Assembly: GCA_036375215.1 (NCBI GenBank)
Contig: DASUSH010000097.1
Span: 21,045 to 85,044 of the forward strand
Reading direction: 5' to 3'
Length of the DNA stretch: 64,000 bases
DNA from: DASUSH01 sp036375215
GTDB lineage: Bacteria; Actinomycetota; Thermoleophilia; Solirubrobacterales; 70-9
Below, piece by piece: positions 41,661-49,292 of the stretch. The notes beneath the pieces were generated by a model. The model did not search any database. It was not told the DNA's origin and saw only the letters and a list, made by a program, of their open reading frames with translations. Positions within the stretch are counted from its first letter, which is position 1; each line of letters starts with the position of its first letter. Made by a program: the position numbers and the translations under genes.

Positions 41661-42575
41661 TCAGCTCGCGGTAGCGACCCCGCCCGGGGCGCGGGTGGCC
41701 TGCGCGACGTCGCCGCGCTCGAGCGCCTCGCGGCGCCACTGCAGGTAGCGCGGACCGACGTTGCGGAGCATCTTCGGCATCACCGCCGTGCTCTTCCGGG
41801 ACGCCTTGGCGAGCGCCTGGAAGCGCCGCTCCTGCTTGGGCCCCCACTCGATTCCGAAGCGTTCCCGCAGGACCGGGGGGAGGAGGCCGGCGGTGGTGAG
41901 TCGGGTCGACTTGATCGCCGGGAAGCTCGCCACCTTCCAGCCGGTGTCGCCGAGGAAGCGGAGCGGAGGCTTCGTCGGCGAGTCGAGCGACTCGAGCACG
42001 TCGGCGACCGCTTCCGTCATCTCGAGCCGCTCCTCGACCATCGAGTCGAAGTACTCCTCGAACTCCGGCCAGCTCTCCGGGAGGTCGCGGCTACGGACCC
42101 CGACGAGCCTGCCGACCCGGCGCCAGTCGTGCCAGTACTGGCCGATCTCGCCCTCCTCCATCGGCCGGCCGAGCAGCCGGTGACCGCGGACGACGCCGTC
42201 GGCGAGCGTCGCGTGCACCCACGCGTAGGCCTCGGGCTCGAGCGCGTGGTAGCGCTCCCCGTCGGGCTTGGTGCCCTTGATCCCGCGGTGCATCTTCCGC
42301 ACCCGCGCGCCGACCTCGGCGGCGACCTGCGGCGGCGCGTAGGTCATCGCGTAGGCGTAGTCGAGCGTGCGCAGGAGGCGCCCCCAGGGATCGGCCTTGA
42401 AGTCCGAGTACTGCGAGACGCCGGCGCCCACGGTGGGGTGCGAGACCTGGAGCAGGAGCGCGTAGCCGGAGCCGGCGAGCAGGCGGATGTCGCCCGAGTA
42501 CCGCCACACGGGGGAGCTCTTCCGGGGCACCAGCGAGGGCGCCTCTTCGGCTGGGGGCAAGACTGGCTCGGTCAC
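41661..42575 (-). CDS. Oxygenase MpaB family protein (DUF2236)
   Basis: 304 residues from GTG 42575, chosen because AGGAGG lies 7 nt upstream. DUF2236/MpaB core: SGYALLLQVSHPTVGAGVSQ, RKMHRGIKG and HALEPEAYAWVHATLADG, containing the His residues that bind heme-type iron in characterised latex-clearing and mycophenolic-acid enzymes. Oxidative cleavage of a hydrocarbon or prenyl chain is the family theme. Probably co-transcribed with the TetR gene downstream; divergent from the saccharopine dehydrogenase-like gene. Confidence 0.87.
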   Translation of the reverse strand: MTEPVLPPAEEAPSLVPRKSSPVWRYSGDIRLLAGSGYALLLQVSHPTVGAGVSQYSDFKADPWGRLLRTLDYAYAMTYAPPQVAAEVGARVRKMHRGIKGTKPDGERYHALEPEAYAWVHATLADGVVRGHRLLGRPMEEGEIGQYWHDWRRVGRLVGVRSRDLPESWPEFEEYFDSMVEERLEMTEAVADVLESLDSPTKPPLRFLGDTGWKVASFPAIKSTRLTTAGLLPPVLRERFGIEWGPKQERRFQALAKASRKSTAVMPKMLRNVGPRYLQWRREALERGDVAQATRAPGGVATAS

Positions 42576-42611
42576 GGGTCGGCCTCCTGGGACGAATGAT
42601 ACGGATAGCAT

Positions 42612-42643
42612 CGCTAACGTACCAAAGGCGACTGGTGTTAGCG
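42612..42643. promoter_or_regulatory. Candidate TetR operator between MpaB-like and enoyl-reductase-like genes
   Basis: CGCTAAC (42612-42618) and GTTAGCG (42637-42643) are perfect inverted 7-mers 18 bases apart in the divergent promoter region. The nearby TetR regulator (41027-41656) is the obvious candidate to bind it. Confidence 0.5.
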
Positions 42644-42651
42644 TCGCCACC

Positions 42652-43926
42652 ATGCCCGCGCGAGACCTCGACGTAGTCGTCTTCGGCGCGAGCAGCGTCA
42701 CCGGCCGCCGGGTCGCCGCCTACCTCGCCGAACGGGCACCGGAGGCCGGCGCGGCGTGGGCCGCCGCGGGCCGCGACCCGGCGAAGATCGAGCGGGTTCT
42801 CGCGGAGGAGGGGGCCGCGGCCCCGGAGACGATCGCCGCCGACGTCGGCGATCCCGAGTCGCTCGCCGCCCTCGCGGCGCGAGCAAAGGTGGTGCTGAAC
42901 CTCGTGGGGCCGTACACGCTTCACGGCCGCCCCGTGATCGACGCGTGCGTCGCGGGCGGCGCGAGCTACGTCGACCTGACCGGCGAGATCCCCTTCGTGC
43001 GGCGGGTGATCGCCGAGGTCGACGCCGCGGCCGGCAAAGCCGGGGTGAAAGTGGTCCAGGTCTGCGGCTTCGAGGCGCTGCCCCCCGACCTCGCGGTCCA
43101 GCTCGCCGCCGAGGCCGCCGCCGACCGCTTCGGCGAGGCGCTCGCCGATGTCGACCTCCTGGTCAGCACCGACGCCCTGCCGATGCCGCCGCGGCCCTCG
43201 GACATGGTCTCCGGCGGGACGCTCCAGAGCGTCGCCGCGGCGGCGAGCGACGAGGACGCGGCGGTGATCAGTGACCCCGCCTGCCTCGTCGACGACCCGG
43301 CGCTCGCGACCGCCATCCGCCGCGCGAGCCCGCTGTCGGTGGTGCCGCGGCGCGGCCCTGGCGGCGTCGTCGTGGCACCGATCGCCCCGGCGGGGTTCAT
43401 CAACCCGCCGGTGATCCAGCGCAGCCACGCGCTGCGCGTCGCCGCGACGAACGGCTCGCCGGAGCCCGCGGCGTTCCGCTACCGCGAGGGGATCGCGATC
43501 GACGGCCCCGCCTTCACTCTGCCCCTCCGGTTCGCCGCGGCCGGGATGCTCTCGGCCCCGCAGCTCGGCTTCCTCCGCCTCGCCGAGGCCTCGCCCGGCG
43601 TCCGGCAGCGGATCGGCGCCGGCCTCGAGCGCATCCTCCCCTCGTCGGGATTCGGGCCGGCCACGGACCGCATCGAGCGGTGGCGGTGGCGGATGTCGCT
43701 CGTCGCGAAGACGAGCGGGGGCCACGAGCTCTCGGTCGAGGTCCGGGGCAAGGGGCACCCGGGCTACCTGACGACGGCGCGGGTGCTCGGCGAGGCCGGG
43801 TTACTGCTCGCCGAGCAGGGGGCCACCCCGAAGGGGAGCGGCTGCCTGACCCCGGCCGCCGCGATCGGCACCGCCGAGATCGACCGGTTCGCGCGCGCCG
43901 GGCTCGAGTTCGAGCTCGCTGGCTGA
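42652..43926 (+). CDS. Saccharopine dehydrogenase-like protein (trans-acting enoyl reductase family)
   Basis: 424 residues. N-terminal Rossmann domain VVVFGASSVTGRRVAAYLA, then KVVLNLVGPYTLHGRPVIDACVAGG and YVDLTGEIPFV, the layout of saccharopine-dehydrogenase-like proteins used as trans-acting enoyl reductases in mycobacterial lipid synthesis. A reductase for membrane lipid or a glycolipid is likely. It starts at ATG 42652, 9 bp after the inverted-repeat operator, and may be co-regulated with the divergent oxygenase. Confidence 0.85.
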   Translation: MPARDLDVVVFGASSVTGRRVAAYLAERAPEAGAAWAAAGRDPAKIERVLAEEGAAAPETIAADVGDPESLAALAARAKVVLNLVGPYTLHGRPVIDACVAGGASYVDLTGEIPFVRRVIAEVDAAAGKAGVKVVQVCGFEALPPDLAVQLAAEAAADRFGEALADVDLLVSTDALPMPPRPSDMVSGGTLQSVAAAASDEDAAVISDPACLVDDPALATAIRRASPLSVVPRRGPGGVVVAPIAPAGFINPPVIQRSHALRVAATNGSPEPAAFRYREGIAIDGPAFTLPLRFAAAGMLSAPQLGFLRLAEASPGVRQRIGAGLERILPSSGFGPATDRIERWRWRMSLVAKTSGGHELSVEVRGKGHPGYLTTARVLGEAGLLLAEQGATPKGSGCLTPAAAIGTAEIDRFARAGLEFELAG

Positions 43927-43941
43927 ACGCCGGCCGCGGGC

Positions 43942-44565
43942 TCAGCCGCCGAACGCGGGAGCGGTCATCCGGACGGCGACCTCGACCAGCACGTCCTTCG
44001 GGGTCTCGGGGTGGTCGCCCCACCAGAGCGCCATCCCCGCGAGCCCGCTGGTGAGGAGCTCGGCCGTCGGCTCGACCTCCTCGGCCGGGATCGCCGCGCC
44101 GCCCCACTCCGTGATCAGGAACGCCATCACCTCGCGGGCCCGCACGTTGACCCGCGTGCGGAACGCCTGGATCTCCGCGTCGCCGGAGCGATCGCGGAAG
44201 AGGAGCGACCAGTTGTCGATGTTCGCCCGCACGTAATCGAGCCAGACGCCGAGGATCGCGCGCAGGGCGTCCTCCGCGGAACCCTCCGTCGCCGGGCCCT
44301 CGATGCCCTCGGCGAAGCTCGGGAGGTCCTCCTCGTGCCGGCGCAGCAGGGCCAGGTAGAGGCCCTTCTTCGAGCCGAAGTGGCGGTAGACGATCGGCTT
44401 CGTCACGCCGGCCGCCGCGGCGATGTCGTCGAGCGTCGTCGCCGCGTACCCGCGGCGCGCGAACAGGGGCCTCGCCGCGCGCGCGATCGACGCCCTGCGC
44501 TCCTCCGCGGGGAGCTTGCGGGCGATCGCGCTGAGGCTCTCGGGGGGTTCGGCGGCCGCTTCCAT
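43942..44565 (-). CDS. TetR family transcriptional regulator (2)
   Basis: 207 residues. HTH at about 35-75 (LDDIAAAAGVTKPIVYRHFGSKKGLYLALLRRHE), then a helical ligand domain including WSLLFRDRSG. Two matching 16-bp sites of the form GTTAC-N6-GTAAC lie in the promoter region shared with the divergent DUF4383 gene (44571-44586 and 44599-44614), the first only 6 bp from the ATG at 44565. Autorepression and control of the divergent gene are strongly suggested. Ligand unknown. Confidence 0.9.
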   Translation of the reverse strand: MEAAAEPPESLSAIARKLPAEERRASIARAARPLFARRGYAATTLDDIAAAAGVTKPIVYRHFGSKKGLYLALLRRHEEDLPSFAEGIEGPATEGSAEDALRAILGVWLDYVRANIDNWSLLFRDRSGDAEIQAFRTRVNVRAREVMAFLITEWGGAAIPAEEVEPTAELLTSGLAGMALWWGDHPETPKDVLVEVAVRMTAPAFGG

Positions 44566-44570
44566 GGGGG

Positions 44571-44586
44571 GTTACCGCAGAGTAAC
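44571..44586. promoter_or_regulatory. Candidate TetR operator, site 1
   Basis: A 16-bp dyad GTTAC-N6-GTAAC, immediately before the TetR gene (start 44565). Same arms and length as the site at 44599-44614; centres are 28 bp apart, close to three helical turns less a few bases. Confidence 0.65.
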
Positions 44587-44598
44587 TTCCTGTGCTAC

Positions 44599-44614
44599 GT
44601 TACCGGTCGGTAAC
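44599..44614. promoter_or_regulatory. Candidate TetR operator, site 2
   Basis: GTTACCGGTCGGTAAC, a 7-bp perfect dyad around a 2-base centre. It lies 29 bp ahead of the DUF4383 gene (ATG 44644), whose Shine-Dalgarno AAAGGAG follows. Confidence 0.7.
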
Positions 44615-44643
44615 AGCGGACTCGGCAGAAAGGAGCCGGCTTC

Positions 44644-45105
44644 ATGACCCGACCGACGACCATCGCACCGCCTGGCATCCTCACCGCCGAGCGCCCGCTG
44701 GCGCCCGTCCAGTGGGCGGCGATCATCGGCTCGGCGGTAGTGCTCGTCTGGAGCGTCCCGGGCCTGATCGCGAACCCCGACTTCTCGACCGGCGACGCGG
44801 CGACCTCCGAGGTAGTCCTCGGCGTCGACATGAACGGCTGGCACGCCCTCTCCGGGTTCCTCGTCGCGCTGCCCGGTTTCCTCGCCGCGCTGCGCGCGCC
44901 GTGGTCGGCGGCGTTCTGCCTCGCCGCCGCGGCGTCGCTGATCGCGACGGCGATCTGGGCGCTCGCCGACACCTATCCGCTGGGCGGCCTCTTCTACTTC
45001 CCGAACGGCGGCGCGGACGCGATCCTCCATCTCGCCACCTCGGCGCTCTTCCTGGCCGGCGCGGCCACCTACTTCGCCGCCCGGCGCGGCGCCCGGGCCG
45101 GCTGA
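44644..45105 (+). CDS. DUF4383-like membrane protein
   Basis: 153 residues with four membrane helices and the DUF4383 pattern: VVLGVDMNGWHALSGFLVALPGFLAA and PNGGADAILHLATSALFL. Function unknown. Its Shine-Dalgarno (AAAGGAG) is clear. It is divergent from, and probably repressed by, the TetR regulator (2) through the two dyads at 44571-44614. It is the only evident target of that regulator here. Confidence 0.8.
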   Translation: MTRPTTIAPPGILTAERPLAPVQWAAIIGSAVVLVWSVPGLIANPDFSTGDAATSEVVLGVDMNGWHALSGFLVALPGFLAALRAPWSAAFCLAAAASLIATAIWALADTYPLGGLFYFPNGGADAILHLATSALFLAGAATYFAARRGARAG

Positions 45106-45111
45106 CCCCGC

Positions 45112-45879
45112 TCAGTCCGAACGGGGGCCGCGCTTGGGCATCGCGCGGGCGAGGAGGGCGTTCGGCACCACCTTGAGCAGGGGGCGCACCAGCGTCCACG
45201 GCATCCGCGGGATGGTCGAGTGGCCCACTCCGCGCTCGATCAGGTTGGCGGCGATCGCCGCGCCGTCCTCGACCGAGATCAGGAACGGCCGGCTCGGCAT
45301 GTCCTGGTTGATCGGCGTGTCGATATAGCCGGGGGCGAGCGCCGTCACCGTGATCGGGTCGCGATGGGTCTCGACGCGGACCGAGTCGAGGTAGGTCGAG
45401 AGCGCGGCCTTCGAGGCGCTGTAGGAGGCCGAGGTCGGGAGGCCGCGATATCCGGCCACCGAGGTGATCCCGACGATCTGCCCGTAGCCCTGCCGGCGGA
45501 AGAGGGCGACGGCAGCATCGACGGTCGCGATCGCGCCGATCACGTTGGTCTCGATGACGACGCGGTCGCGCTCGATCCTCCCCTCGCCGACCGGGCCGGT
45601 GCTGCCGACGCCCGCGTTCGCGATCACGATGTCGAGCCCGCCGTGTTTCTCCGCCGCCTCCTCGATCGCCGCCGCGACGTCCGCGACATCGGTGACGTCG
45701 AGCGCGCGGACCGAGATCTCCCGTCCCTCGTGCCGCTCGGCGAGCTCGGCGCGGAGCTCCTCGAGCACCTGGACGCGGCGCGCGGCCAAGGCGAGGTCGT
45801 ACCCGCGGCCGGCGAGCTCGGCCGCCAGCGCCCGGCCGATCCCGGAGCTCGCCCCGGTGATGAACACAGTCTTCGCCAT
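45112..45879 (-). CDS. SDR-family oxidoreductase
   Basis: 255 residues, classical SDR: cofactor motif TGASSGIGRALA, NAG at LDIVIANAGVGS, catalytic Ser in ITSVAG and YSASK for the Tyr/Lys pair. The C-terminus (VRPLLKVVPNALLARAMPKR) is amphipathic and basic, suggesting membrane association and a lipid substrate, as in the DhrB/SDR-E-like branch. It converges with the DUF4383 gene with 6 bp between the stops. Confidence 0.9.
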   Translation of the reverse strand: MAKTVFITGASSGIGRALAAELAGRGYDLALAARRVQVLEELRAELAERHEGREISVRALDVTDVADVAAAIEEAAEKHGGLDIVIANAGVGSTGPVGEGRIERDRVVIETNVIGAIATVDAAVALFRRQGYGQIVGITSVAGYRGLPTSASYSASKAALSTYLDSVRVETHRDPITVTALAPGYIDTPINQDMPSRPFLISVEDGAAIAANLIERGVGHSTIPRMPWTLVRPLLKVVPNALLARAMPKRGPRSD

Positions 45880-45929
45880 CGCGCGATCCTAATCGCCGAG
45901 TCTCGGGCGGGCGCCGGGATAATGCCGCG

Positions 45930-46358
45930 ATGAGCTACCCGGCCGAGCGTCGCCTGCTGCAGGCCCTGCTCGCGGTCCTCGGCGCGACGGCCGCCGTCGC
46001 CGGCCTCTTCGCGGTCCTCAGCGGGCCGGACGGACAGCTCGACGGCGCCGCGGTCGGCGCGAGCATCGACAGCGAGTACCGCTTCTACGCGGCGCTCTGG
46101 CTCGGCTTCGGCGCGGTCGCCCTCGCCCTCGTCCCCCGCGTGGAGCGCGAGACCCTCGCGGTGCGCGCGCTCGCCGCGGTGCTCTTCGCCGCCGGGGTCG
46201 CAAGGGTGCTCGCCTGGATCGACACCGGCCGTCCGCACGGCGTCTTCCTCGCCCTCCTCGCGCTCGAGCTCGCGATCCCGCCCGTCCTGGTGGTCTGGCA
46301 GGCGCGAATCCGCGCCCGTGGAGGAGATCGCCGCCACGCGGGGTCGGGCACGGTTTAG
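45930..46358 (+). CDS. DUF4345-like membrane protein
   Basis: 142 residues with four membrane helices. Pattern SIDSEYRFYAALWLGFGAVALALVPRVERE and VARVLAWIDTGRPHGVFLALLALEL match DUF4345, whose function is not known. The gene precedes the partner-switching operon by 12 bp, and may be transcribed with it. Start at ATG 45930; the divergent SDR starts 50 bp away. Confidence 0.75.
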   Translation: MSYPAERRLLQALLAVLGATAAVAGLFAVLSGPDGQLDGAAVGASIDSEYRFYAALWLGFGAVALALVPRVERETLAVRALAAVLFAAGVARVLAWIDTGRPHGVFLALLALELAIPPVLVVWQARIRARGGDRRHAGSGTV

Positions 46359-46373
46359 CTTTCCCTGAGCGTG

Positions 46374-46784
46374 ATGACGACGTCCTACAGGAAGCCGGCA
46401 CCGCTGCAGATTCGCCTGGACGCCGTTCCGGGGAGCGTCCCCAGGGCCCGCACGGCCCTCGCCGGCTACGCGCGCGAGGTCGGGGCGCCGGCCGACGACG
46501 TCGAGCTGGCCGTCGCCGAGGCGACCTCGAACGCGATCCTGCACGCCTTCACGTCGCGCGAGCCCGGGAACCTCGACCTCCGCGCCGAGATCGCCGGCGG
46601 CGAGCTCCAGGTCACCGTGGCCGACGACGGGGACGGCATGCGGCCGCATCCTCAGGGGGGCGGGCTCGGGCTCGGCCTGGCGCTGATCGGCCAGATGACG
46701 ACCAGCCTCACGATCAAACGCCCGGCCGGCGGCGGCACCGAGGTGCGCATGATGTTCCCGATCGCGGAGGGATCCTCCGGATGA
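46374..46784 (+). CDS. RsbW/SpoIIAB-like anti-sigma factor (HATPase)
   Basis: 136 residues. A GHKL ATPase fold: N box VAEATSNAILHAF, G1 box VADDGDGM, and the glycine-rich lid GGGLGLGLALI. Such proteins hold a sigma factor inactive and phosphorylate the STAS antagonist. It overlaps the STAS gene by 4 bp (ATGA). No sigma-factor gene lies nearby, so its partner is elsewhere, or it only serves as a kinase for the STAS protein. GTG 46371 is an alternative start one codon upstream. Confidence 0.9.
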   Translation: MTTSYRKPAPLQIRLDAVPGSVPRARTALAGYAREVGAPADDVELAVAEATSNAILHAFTSREPGNLDLRAEIAGGELQVTVADDGDGMRPHPQGGGLGLGLALIGQMTTSLTIKRPAGGGTEVRMMFPIAEGSSG

Positions 46785-47179
46785 GCGAGCCGGCCGCGAC
46801 CGGATTGAGCGCTTCGGCCGAGAGGGCGACGACTCCAGCCGGCGCCGCGGCCGCGATCGTCGCCTTCGAGGGCGACCTGGACCTGGCGACGGTCGAGCGC
46901 TTCGAGGAAGCCCTGGACGAACGCGGGGCCACGAATCTGATCGTCGACCTGGGCGGCGTGCGGTTCATCGACTCCTCGGGGATCCACGCCCTCGTCCGGG
47001 CGCGGGCGGCGAGGACCGCGAGCGACCTCGGCACCGAGCTCGTCGTCGCTCCGGGCTCGGCTGTCGAGCGGGTGCTCGAGATGAGCGGGCTCCTGGAGGA
47101 GCTCGGCGCGCGGGCGGATCGCGACTCGGCCCTCGCCGCCCTCGACGATCGCGATCCACCAGCCAACGGGCGCCGATGA
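46781..47179 (+). CDS. STAS-domain anti-anti-sigma factor (RsbV-like)
   Basis: 132 residues. A variable N-terminal tail is followed by the STAS domain (about 25-115), with the phosphorylation loop FIDSSGIHAL holding the conserved Ser. When dephosphorylated it should bind the RsbW-like protein and release sigma. It overlaps both neighbours by 4 bp (ATGA each), so the three-gene operon is tightly coupled. The N-terminus is less conserved. Confidence 0.9.
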   Translation: MSEPAATGLSASAERATTPAGAAAAIVAFEGDLDLATVERFEEALDERGATNLIVDLGGVRFIDSSGIHALVRARAARTASDLGTELVVAPGSAVERVLEMSGLLEELGARADRDSALAALDDRDPPANGRR

Positions 47180-49290
47180 GCCAGGCGATCTCGGTCGCGC
47201 ATGCCCGGGCGATCATCGAGTCGTCCGAGGATGCGATCCTGAGCAAGGACCGCGAGGGGGTGATCACCTTCTGGAACCAGGGGGCCGAGCGCCTCTACGG
47301 CTACACGCCCGACGAGGCCATCGGCGAGCACATCTCGATCCTGATCCCACCGCACCGCGCCAACGAGGAGCAGGACATCCTCTCCACGATCCTCGCCGGG
47401 GGTCGCGTCGAGCACTACGAGACCGAGCGCCGGCGCAAGGACGGCTCGCTCGTCGTCGTCTCGCTGACGGTCTCGCCGATCCGCGGCGAGGACGACGAGG
47501 TCACCGGCGCCTCGGTGATCGCCAGGGACATCACCGAGTCGCGGCGGATCGGGGATCGGGCCCACCGCCTGCAGCGCTTGACGCAGGCGCTCTCGCGGGA
47601 GATCTCGACCGTTCGCGTCGCCGGCCTCCTCGTCGAGGAGGCGGTGCCGGCGGCGGGTGCCGACGCCGCGCTCGTCGGCCTCGTGGACGAGGGCGAGGAG
47701 AACCTCGCGCTCGTCGCTCTCCACGGGTACTCCGAGGTGCGGCTCGAGGACTGGTCGGCCTTCCCGGTCGCCGCGGACCTGCCGATGTCGGAGGTCGTCC
47801 GCACCGGTTTCCCCGCCTGGAGCAGCTCGAGCCGCGACGCGAAGGATCGCTGGCCCGACCTGGCCGAGACCAGGTTCAGGTTCGAGTCGCTCGCCTGCGT
47901 ACCGCTCAAGAACGACGTGCGCGCGTTCGGCGCCGTCGTTTTCAGCTTTCGCGAGCAGCGCGAGTTCTCCGCCGAAGAGCGGGGGTTCATGCTGGCCATG
48001 GCGCAGCAGGCGGCGAACGCGCTCGAGCGCACGAAGCTCCACGAGCTCGAGCGCCGCGCCCGCGACCAGCTCGCCTTCATCGCCCGGGCCAGCGAGGTCC
48101 TCGGCTCCTCGCTCGACCCGGACGAGACCCTCCAGGCCCTCGCCACGGTCGCCGTGCCCCAGGTCGCGGACTGGTGCGTGGTCCACCTCGTCGAGGAGGA
48201 CGGCCTGCGCGCCGTCGCGCTGGCCCACGCCGACCCCGAGATGGTCCAGCGCGCGGGCGAGCTGCAGGAGCGCTTTCCGACCGCCCCCGACGCGCTCCGC
48301 GGCCTGACCGCGGTGATCGCGAGCGGCGAGCCCGAGATCTACCCCGAGATCACCGACGAGATGATCGCCGAGGCCGCGCGCGACGAGGAGCATCTGGCGA
48401 TCCTGCGCGAGCTTGGCTTCCACTCGGTGATGATCGTGCCGCTCGCGACTGGCGGGACCACCTTCGGTGCGATCACGTTCGTCTCCGCCGAGTCCGAGCG
48501 GCGCTACGGCGAGGAGGACCTCACCTTCGCACTCGAGCTGGCACGACACGCCGCGCTCGCCATCGACAACTCGCGCAGCTATCTCCGCGAGCACCAGGCC
48601 GCGGTCACCCTGCAGCGCGCCCTCCTGCCGGAGCGCCTGCCCGAGACGCCCGGGATCGAGCTCGCCGCGCGATACCTGCCGGCCGGCCCCGGCGTGGAGG
48701 CCGGTGGCGACTGGTATGACGCGATCGACCTCGGCGACGGCCTCTTCGACGTGATCATCGGCGATGTCTCGGGCCGCGGCATCCCGGCGGCCTCGATCAT
48801 GGGCCGCCTGCGCACCGCCGTCCACGCCTACGCCCTCGATCGGCTCCCGCCGGCCAAGACGGCCGCGCGCGTCGACCGCCTGCTGAGCGGGCTCGAGGGC
48901 GACGAGATGGCGACCATGCTCCTGCTCCGCTTCGATGCCTCGAATCACCGCGCCGAGTTCGTCCGTGCCGGCCACCCGCCGGCGCTGGTCCGCGAGCCGG
49001 GCGGCGAGGTGGTCGAGCTTGACGGCGGCGGCTCCCCGCCCCTCGGCCTGATGCTCGAGGAGCCACGCCCGAGCGCGAGCAGGGAGCTCGCGCCGGGGAG
49101 CACGGTGCTGCTCTACACGGACGGCCTGATCGAGCGCCGCGGCGAGGTCATCGACGCGGGGATCGAGCGGCTCAAGCGAGCCTTCGCGCGCGCCTCGCAC
49201 GACCTCCAGCCCTGCCTGGATGAGATCATCGAGGCCACCGCACCCCAGGCGGCCGACGACGTCGCCGCCCTGCTGATGCGGGTCGCCTGA
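47176..49290 (+). CDS. PAS-GAF-GAF SpoIIE/PP2C phosphatase (RsbU/RsbP-like)
   Basis: 704 residues. A PAS domain (about 5-120; GVITFWNQGAERLYGYTPDEAIG, which may bind a cofactor), a GAF domain (about 135-285), a second GAF (about 300-460), and a SpoIIE-type phosphatase (about 475-704) with ARYLPAGPGVEAGGDWYDAI, GDVSGRGIPAA and YTDGLIERRG. It dephosphorylates the STAS protein on a signal sensed by PAS/GAF, such as light, redox or small ligands. It overlaps the STAS gene by 4 bp and is followed 3 bp later by the molybdopterin gene. Confidence 0.93.
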   Translation: MSQAISVAHARAIIESSEDAILSKDREGVITFWNQGAERLYGYTPDEAIGEHISILIPPHRANEEQDILSTILAGGRVEHYETERRRKDGSLVVVSLTVSPIRGEDDEVTGASVIARDITESRRIGDRAHRLQRLTQALSREISTVRVAGLLVEEAVPAAGADAALVGLVDEGEENLALVALHGYSEVRLEDWSAFPVAADLPMSEVVRTGFPAWSSSSRDAKDRWPDLAETRFRFESLACVPLKNDVRAFGAVVFSFREQREFSAEERGFMLAMAQQAANALERTKLHELERRARDQLAFIARASEVLGSSLDPDETLQALATVAVPQVADWCVVHLVEEDGLRAVALAHADPEMVQRAGELQERFPTAPDALRGLTAVIASGEPEIYPEITDEMIAEAARDEEHLAILRELGFHSVMIVPLATGGTTFGAITFVSAESERRYGEEDLTFALELARHAALAIDNSRSYLREHQAAVTLQRALLPERLPETPGIELAARYLPAGPGVEAGGDWYDAIDLGDGLFDVIIGDVSGRGIPAASIMGRLRTAVHAYALDRLPPAKTAARVDRLLSGLEGDEMATMLLLRFDASNHRAEFVRAGHPPALVREPGGEVVELDGGGSPPLGLMLEEPRPSASRELAPGSTVLLYTDGLIERRGEVIDAGIERLKRAFARASHDLQPCLDEIIEATAPQAADDVAALLMRVA

Positions 49291-49292
49291 TC

